This document shows, piece after piece, positions 9,051-18,076 of a DNA stretch of 64,000 bases (within the stretch, counting starts at the first letter, position 1; each line of letters opens with the position of its first letter). Where the stretch lies: contig JAUTXP010000031.1 of NCBI GenBank assembly GCA_030837965.1, forward strand, positions 44,675-108,674. The letters run 5' to 3'. A model generated the notes under the pieces. That model made no database searches and was not told the DNA's origin. It was given only the letters and a program-made list of their open reading frames with translations. This DNA is from Acidimicrobiaceae bacterium (lineage in GTDB: Bacteria; Actinomycetota; Acidimicrobiia; Acidimicrobiales; JAUTXP01). A program made the position numbers and the translations under genes.

Positions 9051-9515
9051 GCGGCGGGGTTCGAGGGCGGTGATGTAGTCGGTCAGGCGGGCTCCGACCT
9101 CGAAGGGGAGGTCCGGGTCGCTGAGGTCGGGATCGGGCCACGTCTCGGAGATGCGCCGCCAGGTGTCGGCTCGGCCGAGGAAGGGTCCGACCACGGCCTC
9201 CTTGCCCACGTCCTTGCGCCACGTGCGCTCGTCGGCGACGAGCCGGGCGATGACGGCGTCGTTCAAGGCCGCGTCAGGGTGCTCGGCGTGGAACCCCACC
9301 TCGATGGCCAGCACCCTGGCGTCGGCCACCTCCCTCGCCCCGATGACCTGGGCCTCGTAGTGCTCCCGCCCGGGCCGGGACGCACCCCCGCCGAACCAGA
9401 CCTTGACGCCATAGCGCCGGGACCGACAGTGCAGGTCGCCCAGGTCTCGCGGCACCAAGGCCCGCACCGCCTCGGCCACCTCGTCGAACAGCGGCAACTC
9501 GAACACGCCCGGCAA
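9042..9515 (-). CDS. Conserved hypothetical protein
   Basis: A 157-residue soluble protein that I do not recognise. It is rich in acidic and aromatic residues, with text such as DLGDLHCRSRRYGVKVWFGG and HYEAQVIGA. It reads like a small alpha/beta protein acting in the cytoplasm, with no signal peptide or membrane span. The TTG at 9515 has its ribosome site (GAGGG) directly against it. The GTG at 9506 is 9 bp from the same site and may be the real start (154 residues). It begins 4 bp after the stop of the upstream small Cys-rich gene, so the two form an operon. Its 3' end enters the G-rich repeat. Confidence 0.65.
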   Translation of the reverse strand: MPGVFELPLFDEVAEAVRALVPRDLGDLHCRSRRYGVKVWFGGGASRPGREHYEAQVIGAREVADARVLAIEVGFHAEHPDAALNDAVIARLVADERTWRKDVGKEAVVGPFLGRADTWRRISETWPDPDLSDPDLPFEVGARLTDYITALEPRRSP

Positions 9516-9518
9516 CCC

Positions 9519-9731
9519 TCAGGGATTCGGCCGGTCGGGCTTCGGCCGGTCGCGGTCGCGGCGCTCGACGGTCCAGCCCGCATCCGAGATGGTGCGCTCC
9601 TCGAAGAAGATGCACCCGTCGGGACAGCCGAACGGGTCGAGGTCGGCCATGTCCAGCTTGCAGCGCTGCACCCGCTCGCCGCCCGCGGTGGTCCGCTCGA
9701 CGTAATGGCGGCAGTCGGCGCGCTCGGGCAT
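9519..9731 (-). CDS. Small Cys-containing conserved hypothetical protein
   Basis: A 70-residue protein with four spaced Cys: CRHY near the N-terminus, RCKL, then GCPDGCIFFE. A charged Pro/Arg/Asp-rich tail follows. The CxxxC arrangement and the other Cys suggest a small metal site, possibly zinc, but a family name is not clear to me. Similar short proteins ending GCP-x-GC-x-FFE occur widely in actinobacteria as uncharacterised entries. The ATG at 9731 is 18 bp from the divergent flavoenzyme start, so the two share a promoter region. It is followed by the hypothetical gene ending at 9042. Confidence 0.65.
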   Translation of the reverse strand: MPERADCRHYVERTTAGGERVQRCKLDMADLDPFGCPDGCIFFEERTISDAGWTVERRDRDRPKPDRPNP

Positions 9732-9749
9732 CGCCCTATTGTCCCATGC

Positions 9750-11099
9750 ATGGCCGAACGCCTGGTCGTGATCGGCGGCGACGCGGGCGGTATGGCCGCC
9801 GCCACCCAGGCCCGACGGCGGCGGGCCGACATGGAGATCGTGGCCTTGGAGAAGGGCCGCTGGACCAGCTACTCGGCGTGCGGCATCCCCTACGTGGTCG
9901 GGGGCGACGTGGCCTTCGACGACCTGGTCGTGCGCTCGCCGGAGGAGCACCGCAGCCGCAGCAACATCGACATGCGCGTGCAGCACGAGGTCATGGGCAT
10001 CGACTTGGACGCCCGTCATGTGGAGGTGCGCGACCACGAGGGCGACACCACGTATCGAGTGGGCTTCGACCGCCTGCACCTCGGCCTCGGCGCCGTCCCG
10101 ATTCGCCCCGAACTGCCGGGGATGGAGGACGCCCACGTGCACGGCGTGCAGACGCTCGAGGACGCAGCCGAGCTGCTGGACGACGCCGAGAGGGGCGCGC
10201 TGAAACGAGTGGTCGTGGTGGGCGCGGGCTACATCGGCCTCGAGATCGCCGAGGCCTTCGTCAAGCGGGGCTGCCCATCGGTCACGGTGGTCGACCGCGG
10301 CCCCGAGGTCATGGGCACGCTCGATCCCGACATGGGCGCCATGGTCAGCCAGGCCATGCGCGAGGAAGGCATCGACGTGCGCTCCGGCACAGCCGTCGCG
10401 GGCTTCGAGCACGGCAAGCTCCTCACCGACGGCGGCGACCTTGACGCCGACTTGATCGTGCTCGGCATCGGCGTGCTGCCCAACAGCGCGCTGGCCGCGG
10501 ACGCGGGCGTCGCTGTCGGTGTGAAGGGCGCCATCAAGGTCGACCCCCGCCAGCGCACGTCGGCCGACGGCGTGACCGCGGCAGGCGACTGCTGCGAGTC
10601 GTTCCACCTCGTCTCCCGACAGCAGGTGCACGTCGCCCTCGGCACCGTCGCCAACAAGCAGGCGCGCGTGGCGGGCATCAACATCGGCGGGGGCTACGCC
10701 ACCTTCCCCGGCGTGGTCGGTACCGCCGTCACGCGCCTGTGCTCCACCGAGGTGGGCAGGACCGGGCTGACCGAGCGGGAGGCGACGGCCGCGGGCTTCG
10801 AGTACGTGGTGGCCAAGATCGAGAGCACGACCCGGGCGGGCTACTTCCCCGGCACCCAGCGCATCACCGTCAAGATGCTGGCCGAGAAGCGATCGGGGCG
10901 ACTTCTCGGCGCCCAGATCGTCGGTCGAGAAGGGGCGGCCAAGCGCATCGACGTGATGGCCACGGCCTTGACCGCGGGCATGACGGCCGAGGAGATGACG
11001 GCGCTCGACCTGTCCTACGCACCGCCGTTCTCACCCGTGTGGGACCCGGTGCTGGTGGCGGCCCGCAAGGCCACCGACCTGTTGGACGGCCCCGCCTGA
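9750..11099 (+). CDS. FAD-dependent pyridine nucleotide-disulfide oxidoreductase, CoA-disulfide reductase/NADH oxidase type
   Basis: A 449-residue flavoprotein of the single-Cys branch (CoA-disulfide reductase, NADH oxidase, persulfide reductase). The N-terminal FAD site is VVIGGDAGGMAAA. The one redox Cys is Cys 44 in YSACGIPY, the place of Cys 43 in CoA-disulfide reductases. The NAD(P)H site is VVVGAGYIGLEIAEAF. The second FAD motif is VTAAGDCCES. The C-terminal dimerisation domain ends with LDLSYAPPFSPVWDP, a hallmark of this branch. In an actinobacterium using mycothiol the natural substrate is uncertain. There is no rhodanese domain. The ATG at 9750 gives the standard length; the open frame upstream is antisense of the divergent genes. 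Confidence 0.85.
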   Translation: MAERLVVIGGDAGGMAAATQARRRRADMEIVALEKGRWTSYSACGIPYVVGGDVAFDDLVVRSPEEHRSRSNIDMRVQHEVMGIDLDARHVEVRDHEGDTTYRVGFDRLHLGLGAVPIRPELPGMEDAHVHGVQTLEDAAELLDDAERGALKRVVVVGAGYIGLEIAEAFVKRGCPSVTVVDRGPEVMGTLDPDMGAMVSQAMREEGIDVRSGTAVAGFEHGKLLTDGGDLDADLIVLGIGVLPNSALAADAGVAVGVKGAIKVDPRQRTSADGVTAAGDCCESFHLVSRQQVHVALGTVANKQARVAGINIGGGYATFPGVVGTAVTRLCSTEVGRTGLTEREATAAGFEYVVAKIESTTRAGYFPGTQRITVKMLAEKRSGRLLGAQIVGREGAAKRIDVMATALTAGMTAEEMTALDLSYAPPFSPVWDPVLVAARKATDLLDGPA

Positions 11100-11193
11100 C
11101 GCCGAGCAGTTCACGTCCCCGAAACATTCGAGGAACGGTCGCGTAACACGGTTTCGAGAGCCTGACCCCACTCTGTCGATGGAAGGGAGGGCG

Positions 11194-12800
<1,607 letters not shown>

Positions 12801-12891
12801 GCGCGACGCGCTGCTTCAGGAGGCGGGGCTCACCGGCCCCGCCTTCTGCCGCGCCCTGACCGACGCGGCCGACCGGTGGCTGGCCTCGCTG

Positions 12892-15057
12892 TTGGGCGAC
12901 GAGCCGGGCGTGGCCTTGGTGGCGGTGGGAGGGTACGGCCGGCGCGAGCTGTGCCCGTACTCCGACCTCGACGTGGTGCTCGTCCATCGGAGCCGCGACG
13001 AGGGCGCGGTCAAGGCCGTGGCCGAGCGGGTGTGGTACCCGGTGTGGGACGCGGGCGTGGCTCTCGACCACAGCGTTCGGACGGTACGCGAGGCGTTGGC
13101 CGTGGCCGCCACCGACCTCAAGGCCGCGCTGGGTCTGCTCGACGCCCGGCTGGTGGCGGGCGACGCGGCGTTGGCCGACGAGCTGGCCGTCCAGGCCCGG
13201 GACCAGTGGCACAAGCGGGCCACCTCCTTCCACGCCGGACTGCGGGCCGCGGTCGACGACCGTCATGGCGCCTTCGGCGACGTGGCCTTTCTGTTGGAGC
13301 CCGAGTTGAAGGAGGGCAGGGGTGGGCTGCGCGACGTGCACGCGCTGCGGGCCCTGGCGGGGTCGATCGACAGCGAGGTGGAGGCCGCGGCCGAGGTCTT
13401 GTTGCGGGCCCGCGTCGAGTTGCACCGAAGGGCGGGGCGGGCCCAGGACCGGTTGGCCTTGCAGGAGCAGGACGGCGTGGCCGCGTCGCTGGGCTATGCC
13501 GACGCCGACGCGCTGATGGCCGCGGTGGCCGCGGCAGGCAGGCTCATCGCCTGGCATTCGGACGACACGTGGCGGCGCGTCCCGACGCCCGTGGGTCGGG
13601 CCCGTCGTCGGCAGATGGGCGCCGACCGGCCGCTCGGTCCTGGGCTGTCCCTCAGTCAAGGCGAGGTCGTGCTCAGTACCGACGCCGACATCGCGGGCGA
13701 CCCCTCACTGCCGTGGCGGGCCGGCGCGGTGTGGGCCTCCACCGGCGCGTCGATCAGCAGGGACGCTCTGGACCGTATGGCCGCCCTTTCACCCGGGCCT
13801 GAAGGCGTTTGGCCGCGCGTCCTGCGCGACGCGGTGGTGGCCCTGTTCGGGGCGGGGGCCGCGGCCGTGCCCGTGTTCGAGACGCTGGACCAGAAGGGCT
13901 TGGTGGCGCGCACGCTGCCGGAGTGGTCGTCGGTGCGCAGCCGCCCGCAGCGCAACGCCTACCACCGCTTCACCGTCGACCGTCATCTGGTGGAGACGGC
14001 GGCCAACGCGGCCGCCCATCTGCGCGACGTGGGCAGGCCCGACCTGTTGCTGTTGGGCGCGTGGCTGCACGACATCGGCAAGGGTTTCCCGGGCCGCGAT
14101 CACACCGATGTGGGCATGGAGCTGGTGGCCGAGATCGGGGCGCGCATGGGGTTTCCGCCCGAGGACGTGGACGTGCTTGTGGCCATGGTGCGCCACCACC
14201 TGCTCCTGCCGGACGTGGCCACCCGTAGGGACTTGGACGACCCGGCAACCATCGAGGCCGTGGCCGGCGCGGTCGGCACCGACGAGGTGCTGGGCCTGCT
14301 GGCCGCGCTGACCGTGGCCGACAGCGAGGCGACCGGCCCCGCCGCGTGGGGCGGTTGGAAGGCCGGCCTGGTCGACGAGCTGGTGGCGCGGGTGCGCATG
14401 CGGCTCGCAGGCCAACAGCCGATCGAGCCCGCGGCCACCTTGCTCGACCGTCACGCCGACTTGGTTGTGGCGCGGGAACTGGCGGTGCTGGTGGACGCGC
14501 CCCACCTCGTCGTCGTCGCCCCAGACCGGCCTGGGCTGTTCAGCCGGGTGGCGGGCACGCTGGCTCTGCACGGTTTGAACGTGCGCGAGGCCCAGGCCGC
14601 GTCGAGCGAGGACGGCATGGCCGTCGAGTCGTTCATGGTCGAGCCTGCGTTCGGCCGCGAGCCGGACTGGGACCGGGTGCGGGGCGACATCTCCTTGGCC
14701 TTGACCGGGCGGCTTTCCGTCGAGGCCCGCCTGGCCGCCCGCATCCGGGACTACGCGCCGATGGCTGGTCGGGCCGCGGCCGCCGCGCCCGCGCTGCCAC
14801 GCGTGCTGTTCGACAACGGCGCGTCCAACACGGCCACCGTGGTCGAGGTGCGTGCGCCCGACGCCATCGGCGTGCTGTACCGCATCACCCGGGCCTTGGC
14901 CGACTGTGATCTGGACGTGCGCACGGCCAAGGTGTCGACGCTTGGTCACGAGGTGGTCGACGCCTTCTACGTGCGGGACTCGGCCGGCGCAAAGGTGGTG
15001 GACGGCCAGCACCTGGCCGAGGTGGAGCGGGCCGTCCTGGCCGAACTGGGCCGTTAG
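12892..15057 (+). CDS. glnD: PII nucleotidyltransferase/removing enzyme GlnD
   Basis: A bifunctional enzyme that adds and removes a nucleotide on PII. From TTG 12892 it has 721 residues. The nucleotidyltransferase site is GGYGRRELCPYSDLDVVLVH, the HD hydrolase site is GAWLHDIGKGF with later MVRHH, and two ACT domains sit at the C-terminus (VVVAPDRPGLFSRVAG and VRAPDAIGVLYRITRAL), which bind glutamine. TTG 12892 is only the first canonical start. The frame is open and reads like the family N-terminus (DALLQEAGLTGPAFCRAL) from about 12803, just after the glnK stop, with no ATG, GTG or TTG there. CTG at 12811 is possible. The true protein is therefore probably about 27 residues longer. Confidence 0.9.
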   Translation: MGDEPGVALVAVGGYGRRELCPYSDLDVVLVHRSRDEGAVKAVAERVWYPVWDAGVALDHSVRTVREALAVAATDLKAALGLLDARLVAGDAALADELAVQARDQWHKRATSFHAGLRAAVDDRHGAFGDVAFLLEPELKEGRGGLRDVHALRALAGSIDSEVEAAAEVLLRARVELHRRAGRAQDRLALQEQDGVAASLGYADADALMAAVAAAGRLIAWHSDDTWRRVPTPVGRARRRQMGADRPLGPGLSLSQGEVVLSTDADIAGDPSLPWRAGAVWASTGASISRDALDRMAALSPGPEGVWPRVLRDAVVALFGAGAAAVPVFETLDQKGLVARTLPEWSSVRSRPQRNAYHRFTVDRHLVETAANAAAHLRDVGRPDLLLLGAWLHDIGKGFPGRDHTDVGMELVAEIGARMGFPPEDVDVLVAMVRHHLLLPDVATRRDLDDPATIEAVAGAVGTDEVLGLLAALTVADSEATGPAAWGGWKAGLVDELVARVRMRLAGQQPIEPAATLLDRHADLVVARELAVLVDAPHLVVVAPDRPGLFSRVAGTLALHGLNVREAQAASSEDGMAVESFMVEPAFGREPDWDRVRGDISLALTGRLSVEARLAARIRDYAPMAGRAAAAAPALPRVLFDNGASNTATVVEVRAPDAIGVLYRITRALADCDLDVRTAKVSTLGHEVVDAFYVRDSAGAKVVDGQHLAEVERAVLAELGR

Positions 15058-15067
15058 CCTCGCAGCC

Positions 15068-15751
15068 GTGCCCGATCCGGACCCCCAGGTCGTCACCGGC
15101 CAGGACCTGTTGCGCTGGAGCGAGACGCTGTCCGGCATCGCCCGCACCGGGCTCGGGTTCACCGAGAGCCTGTACGAGCGGGAGCGATTCGAAGAGGTGC
15201 TGAAGGTGGCGGCCGACATCCGTGTCGCCGCGGGGCACGAGCTCGAAGCCGAAGTGCTGGCCGAGGAGTGGCTCAAGCTGGTGGGCGAGGGCGTGGCCGG
15301 CTACGTGACGCCCAAGGTCGCAGTGGGCGCGGTGGTCGGCAACGACAAGGGCCAGATCCTCTTGGTGCAGCGCGCCGACTCTGGCGTGTGGCTCTATCCG
15401 ACGGGCTGGGCCGACATCGGCTACTCGCCTTCCGAGGTGGCGGTGAAGGAGGTGGCCGAGGAGACGGGCATCGACTGCGAGCCGGTCCGGCTCATCGCCG
15501 TGCTCGACGGCATGCGCCTGGGCTTCACGCGCATCCCGCTGTACTCGCTTGTGTTCTTGTGCCGGGCCGTCGGTGGGTCGCTGGCCGCCCACCCCTTGGA
15601 GACCAGGGACGTGGGCTGGTTCTCCGAGGACGCCATGCCCACGCCGTTGGCCGGGGCCGAGCGCTGGGGCCCGCAGGCCTTCGCCGCCATCCGCGGCGAG
15701 TCGGTGGACGTCCTGTTCGACGCGCCGCGTGCCGACGTCTGGCGCACCTGA
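15068..15751 (+). CDS. Nudix hydrolase with N-terminal helical domain
   Basis: A 227-residue protein. Residues 1 to about 75 form a helical region like the Nudix_hydro_N family (LLRWSETLSGIARTGLGFTE), a combination seen in B. subtilis YjhB-type hydrolases. The Nudix fold follows, with GWADIGYSPSEVAVKEV and then AEETGI. This keeps the metal-binding EVAEE core, although the usual GE before SP is GY. Such enzymes cut nucleoside diphosphate derivatives such as ADP-ribose; the substrate here cannot be read from sequence. GTG 15068 is the start, 8 bp after the glnD stop, so it may be transcribed with glnD. Confidence 0.85.
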   Translation: MPDPDPQVVTGQDLLRWSETLSGIARTGLGFTESLYERERFEEVLKVAADIRVAAGHELEAEVLAEEWLKLVGEGVAGYVTPKVAVGAVVGNDKGQILLVQRADSGVWLYPTGWADIGYSPSEVAVKEVAEETGIDCEPVRLIAVLDGMRLGFTRIPLYSLVFLCRAVGGSLAAHPLETRDVGWFSEDAMPTPLAGAERWGPQAFAAIRGESVDVLFDAPRADVWRT

Positions 15752-15861
15752 CCCTGGGGCGGTTTGCACAACTTCGCCGGGGTGCCACACTGAGCAGTGC
15801 TCGGCCGGGGCACTGCGCTCCTCCAGTCGGGTGGTGGCAGAGCGCCGAAGCAGGAGCGGTC

Positions 15862-16071
15862 TTGGCGGACCACACGATGGTCGGGAAGATGGGCCGGGTG
15901 ACCGGCACCATCACACCGGGGGGACTGGGGGAGGTGATGGTTCCCGTGCGAGGTGGCAGTGAGGCGTTCCATGCCTACGCCACCGACACGGACGAGACCA
16001 TCGCCCGCGGCACCCGCATCGTCGTCGTCGAGTACTACCCCCCGCGCACGGTCGTCGTCACCAAGATGTGA
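15862..16071 (+). CDS. Small NfeD-like OB-fold protein
   Basis: A 69-residue protein that corresponds to the OB-fold tail of NfeD proteins alone, without the membrane spans or protease part. The text is GKMGRVTGTITPGGLGEVMV, then a short loop with FHAYATD and IARGTRIVVVEY. The GxxGxxxTxLxPxGxxxV pattern of NfeD is recognisable. The TTG at 15862 has the ribosome site GGAG 5 bp upstream. It stands 32 bp before a flotillin-type gene, the usual partner of NfeD in membrane-domain organisation, and this context supports the call. The missing transmembrane part is unusual, since bacterial NfeD partners normally have it. Confidence 0.7.
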   Translation: MADHTMVGKMGRVTGTITPGGLGEVMVPVRGGSEAFHAYATDTDETIARGTRIVVVEYYPPRTVVVTKM

Positions 16072-16103
16072 TCCCCGAGCGCATTGTCGGAAGGTAAGAA
16101 GCA

Positions 16104-17618
16104 ATGGCATTCATTGGCGGCCTCGTGGTCGGTGTCCTCCTCGTCCTGATCCTGGTGTTCAAGGCCATGTGGCGAGTGGCCGAGCCCAACGAGGCGCTCA
16201 TCATCTCGGGCCTGCGCGAGCACGGCACGCCGGACGGCGTGCAGGAGAGCCTGGGGTTCAGGATCGTCACCGGCAAGGGCACCCTCGTCCTTCCCGGCGT
16301 GCAGCAGGTGCGTCGACTTAGCCTGGATCTGCGCGAGGCCGAACTGGCGATCGACTGCGTCACCCATCAAGGCATCCCGCTCGGCATCCGCGGCGTGGTC
16401 ATCTTCAAGGTGGGCGACGACTTCACGTCCATCGCCAATGCGGCCCGACGCTTCCTCGATCAGCAGGACCAGATGGAGAACCGGGTCCACAACGTGTTCG
16501 CCGGACACCTGCGCGCCATCGTCGGCAACATGACGGTGGAGGAGATGATCCGCGACCGCGAGAAGCTCACCCACCTCACGCGTGAGTCGTCCGGCGTGGA
16601 GATGGAGAAGCTCGGCCTCATCGTGGACTCGTTGCAGATCCAGGAGATCGAGGACCCCACCGGCTACATCGAGAACCTGGGCCGGCCCCATGCCGCGGCG
16701 GTGGCCAGCCAGGCCCGCATCGCCCAGGCCCACGCCGACCGCGAGGCCACCGAGAACGAGCAGCGGGCCGACGCCCTCAAGGCCGAGGCCCGGCGCGAGA
16801 GCCAGATCAAGCAGGCCGGTTACCAAGCCGAGATCGACCAGGCCTCGGCCCTGGCCCAGCAGGCCGGTCCCCTCAGCGAGGCCCAGGCCAAGCAGGAGGT
16901 CGTGGTCCAGGAGACCAAGGTGGCCGAGCTCGAGGCCCAACGCGAGGAGCAGCGCCTCCAGGCGACGGTGCGCAAGCCCGCCGACGCCAAGGCCTACGAG
17001 CAGGTGACCTTGTCGAAGGCCGAGCGCGACGCCCGCATCGCCCAGGCCGAGGCCCAACGCCAGGAGACGGAGCTGGCCGCGGCGGGCAACGCCGAGCGCG
17101 TCCGACTGCAAGCCTCGGCCGAGGCCGAGCACGTGCGGGTCGAGGCCATGGCCAAGGCCGACGCGACCAAGGCCATCGGTCAAGCCGAGGCGTCGGCCAC
17201 GTCGGCCAAGGGACTGGCCGAAGGCGAGGCGGTACGGGCCAAGGGCATGGCCGAGGCCGAGGCCATCAAGGCCAAGGCCGACGCGCTGGCCGAGAACCAG
17301 GACGCGGTCATCGGCCAGCAGCTCGCCGAGAACTGGCCTGCCATCGTGGAGGCCGCGGCCAAGCCCTTCGGCGGCATCGACCAGCTCATCGTCCTGAACG
17401 GGGCCCAGGGCCTGTCGGACGCGCTGGCCCAGGCCCTGTCGCAAGGGGTGGCGGGGTTGCAGATGGCCCGCAGCCTGTTGAGCGGCGGCAGCGGCGGCGG
17501 CGGCAAGGGGGGCAATGGCGGCAACAACGCCAACGCAGCCGGGCACAACGGCGCGGCCCCGAAAGAGGTGCCCGCAGAGACGAGTGCGGCGACCACCGGC
17601 TCGAACGACTCGGCCTAG
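16104..17618 (+). CDS. Flotillin-like SPFH-domain membrane protein
   Basis: A 504-residue flotillin homologue. A single N-terminal membrane hairpin (FIGGLVVGVLLVLILVFKAM) is followed by the SPFH/band 7 domain to about residue 200 (EALIISGL, GIPLGIRGVVIFKVGDD, then FAGHLRAIVGNMTVEEMIRD). A long Ala/Glu/Lys/Gln-rich coiled coil of about 230 residues comes next, with the typical flotillin AEAxA repeats. The tail is Gly/Asn-rich (GGSGGGGKGGNGGNN). It would organise fluid membrane domains on the inner face. It follows the NfeD-like gene and has an AGGTAAG-like ribosome site. A hairpin at 17662-17686 could end the transcript. Confidence 0.9.
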   Translation: MAFIGGLVVGVLLVLILVFKAMWRVAEPNEALIISGLREHGTPDGVQESLGFRIVTGKGTLVLPGVQQVRRLSLDLREAELAIDCVTHQGIPLGIRGVVIFKVGDDFTSIANAARRFLDQQDQMENRVHNVFAGHLRAIVGNMTVEEMIRDREKLTHLTRESSGVEMEKLGLIVDSLQIQEIEDPTGYIENLGRPHAAAVASQARIAQAHADREATENEQRADALKAEARRESQIKQAGYQAEIDQASALAQQAGPLSEAQAKQEVVVQETKVAELEAQREEQRLQATVRKPADAKAYEQVTLSKAERDARIAQAEAQRQETELAAAGNAERVRLQASAEAEHVRVEAMAKADATKAIGQAEASATSAKGLAEGEAVRAKGMAEAEAIKAKADALAENQDAVIGQQLAENWPAIVEAAAKPFGGIDQLIVLNGAQGLSDALAQALSQGVAGLQMARSLLSGGSGGGGKGGNGGNNANAAGHNGAAPKEVPAETSAATTGSNDSA

Positions 17619-17650
17619 AACCTACGGGCCGTCGCCGAACCTACGGGCCG
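17618..17650. repeat. Direct repeat of 14 bp
   Basis: GAACCTACGGGCCG occurs at 17618-17631 and again at 17637-17650, with a period of 19 bp. It spans the gap between the flotillin stop and the stop of the convergent gene. No function is evident. Confidence 0.5.
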
Positions 17651-18066
17651 AGTTGGCGCAGAAGGGCGTCCACGATGGACGCCCTTCCGCCTGCTCGTTC
17701 CCACTCGTCGCCGATGGCCTGATGGTCGACCAGGCCTGCCGCGTCGGGGGCTAGGCCCAACGAAGACGTGGCCGCCGCGGCCAAGGGCGCGGGCTCGACC
17801 TCTTCGCCGTAGGCGGGGAACACCTCGAGCCCTTCCCACAACGCCTGGGGCCGGGCCGGAGGAGTGCCGCCCGTGGCCAAGGCGAGGGCCACGCCGGGGA
17901 ACAGCTCGTAGGTGCCCACGCCGTCGGGCGCGCGAAAGCCAGGCACCGGGTGCAGCCGCCATTCCAGGGTCACCCCGTTGGGCCCGTCCTCGCGCAGCCA
18001 CACCTGTGATCCGTTCACGTAGGCATCGACCGGTTCGCCAAACTGCTCGTCCAAGGCGATGATCAC
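17641..18066 (-). CDS. Hypothetical protein
   Basis: A protein of about 141 residues that I cannot place. It has no membrane span. The N-terminal half is strand-rich (EPVDAYVNGSQVWL, then GVTLEWRLHPVPGFR). The C-terminal half is acidic with Ala-rich stretches and ends VDALLRQLG. The open frame continues upstream through low-complexity Val/Thr text that is antisense of the lipoprotein gene, so I start at GTG 18066, just before VIIALDEQF. This start lies only 10 bp from the divergent lipoprotein ATG at 18077. The 3' part contains a perfect 11-bp hairpin that may also serve as terminator for the flotillin transcript. Confidence 0.55.
   Translation of the reverse strand: MIIALDEQFGEPVDAYVNGSQVWLREDGPNGVTLEWRLHPVPGFRAPDGVGTYELFPGVALALATGGTPPARPQALWEGLEVFPAYGEEVEPAPLAAAATSSLGLAPDAAGLVDHQAIGDEWERAGGRASIVDALLRQLGP
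17662..17686. terminator. Hairpin, 11-bp perfect stem
   Basis: AAGGGCGTCCA (17662-17672) and TGGACGCCCTT (17676-17686) enclose a 3-nt loop. It begins 44 bp after the flotillin stop and lies inside the 3' end of the opposite-strand hypothetical gene. TTCC follows on the plus strand, with no long T-run. It would fit termination of the NfeD-flotillin transcript. Confidence 0.5.
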
Positions 18067-18076
18067 CTCGGTGGAG

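Noticed and set aside
11100..11193. GlnR-type operator before amt
   Set aside because: GAAAC and GGAAC words 6 bp apart are present, but the order and bases do not match the GTnAC-n6-GAAAC pattern well enough.
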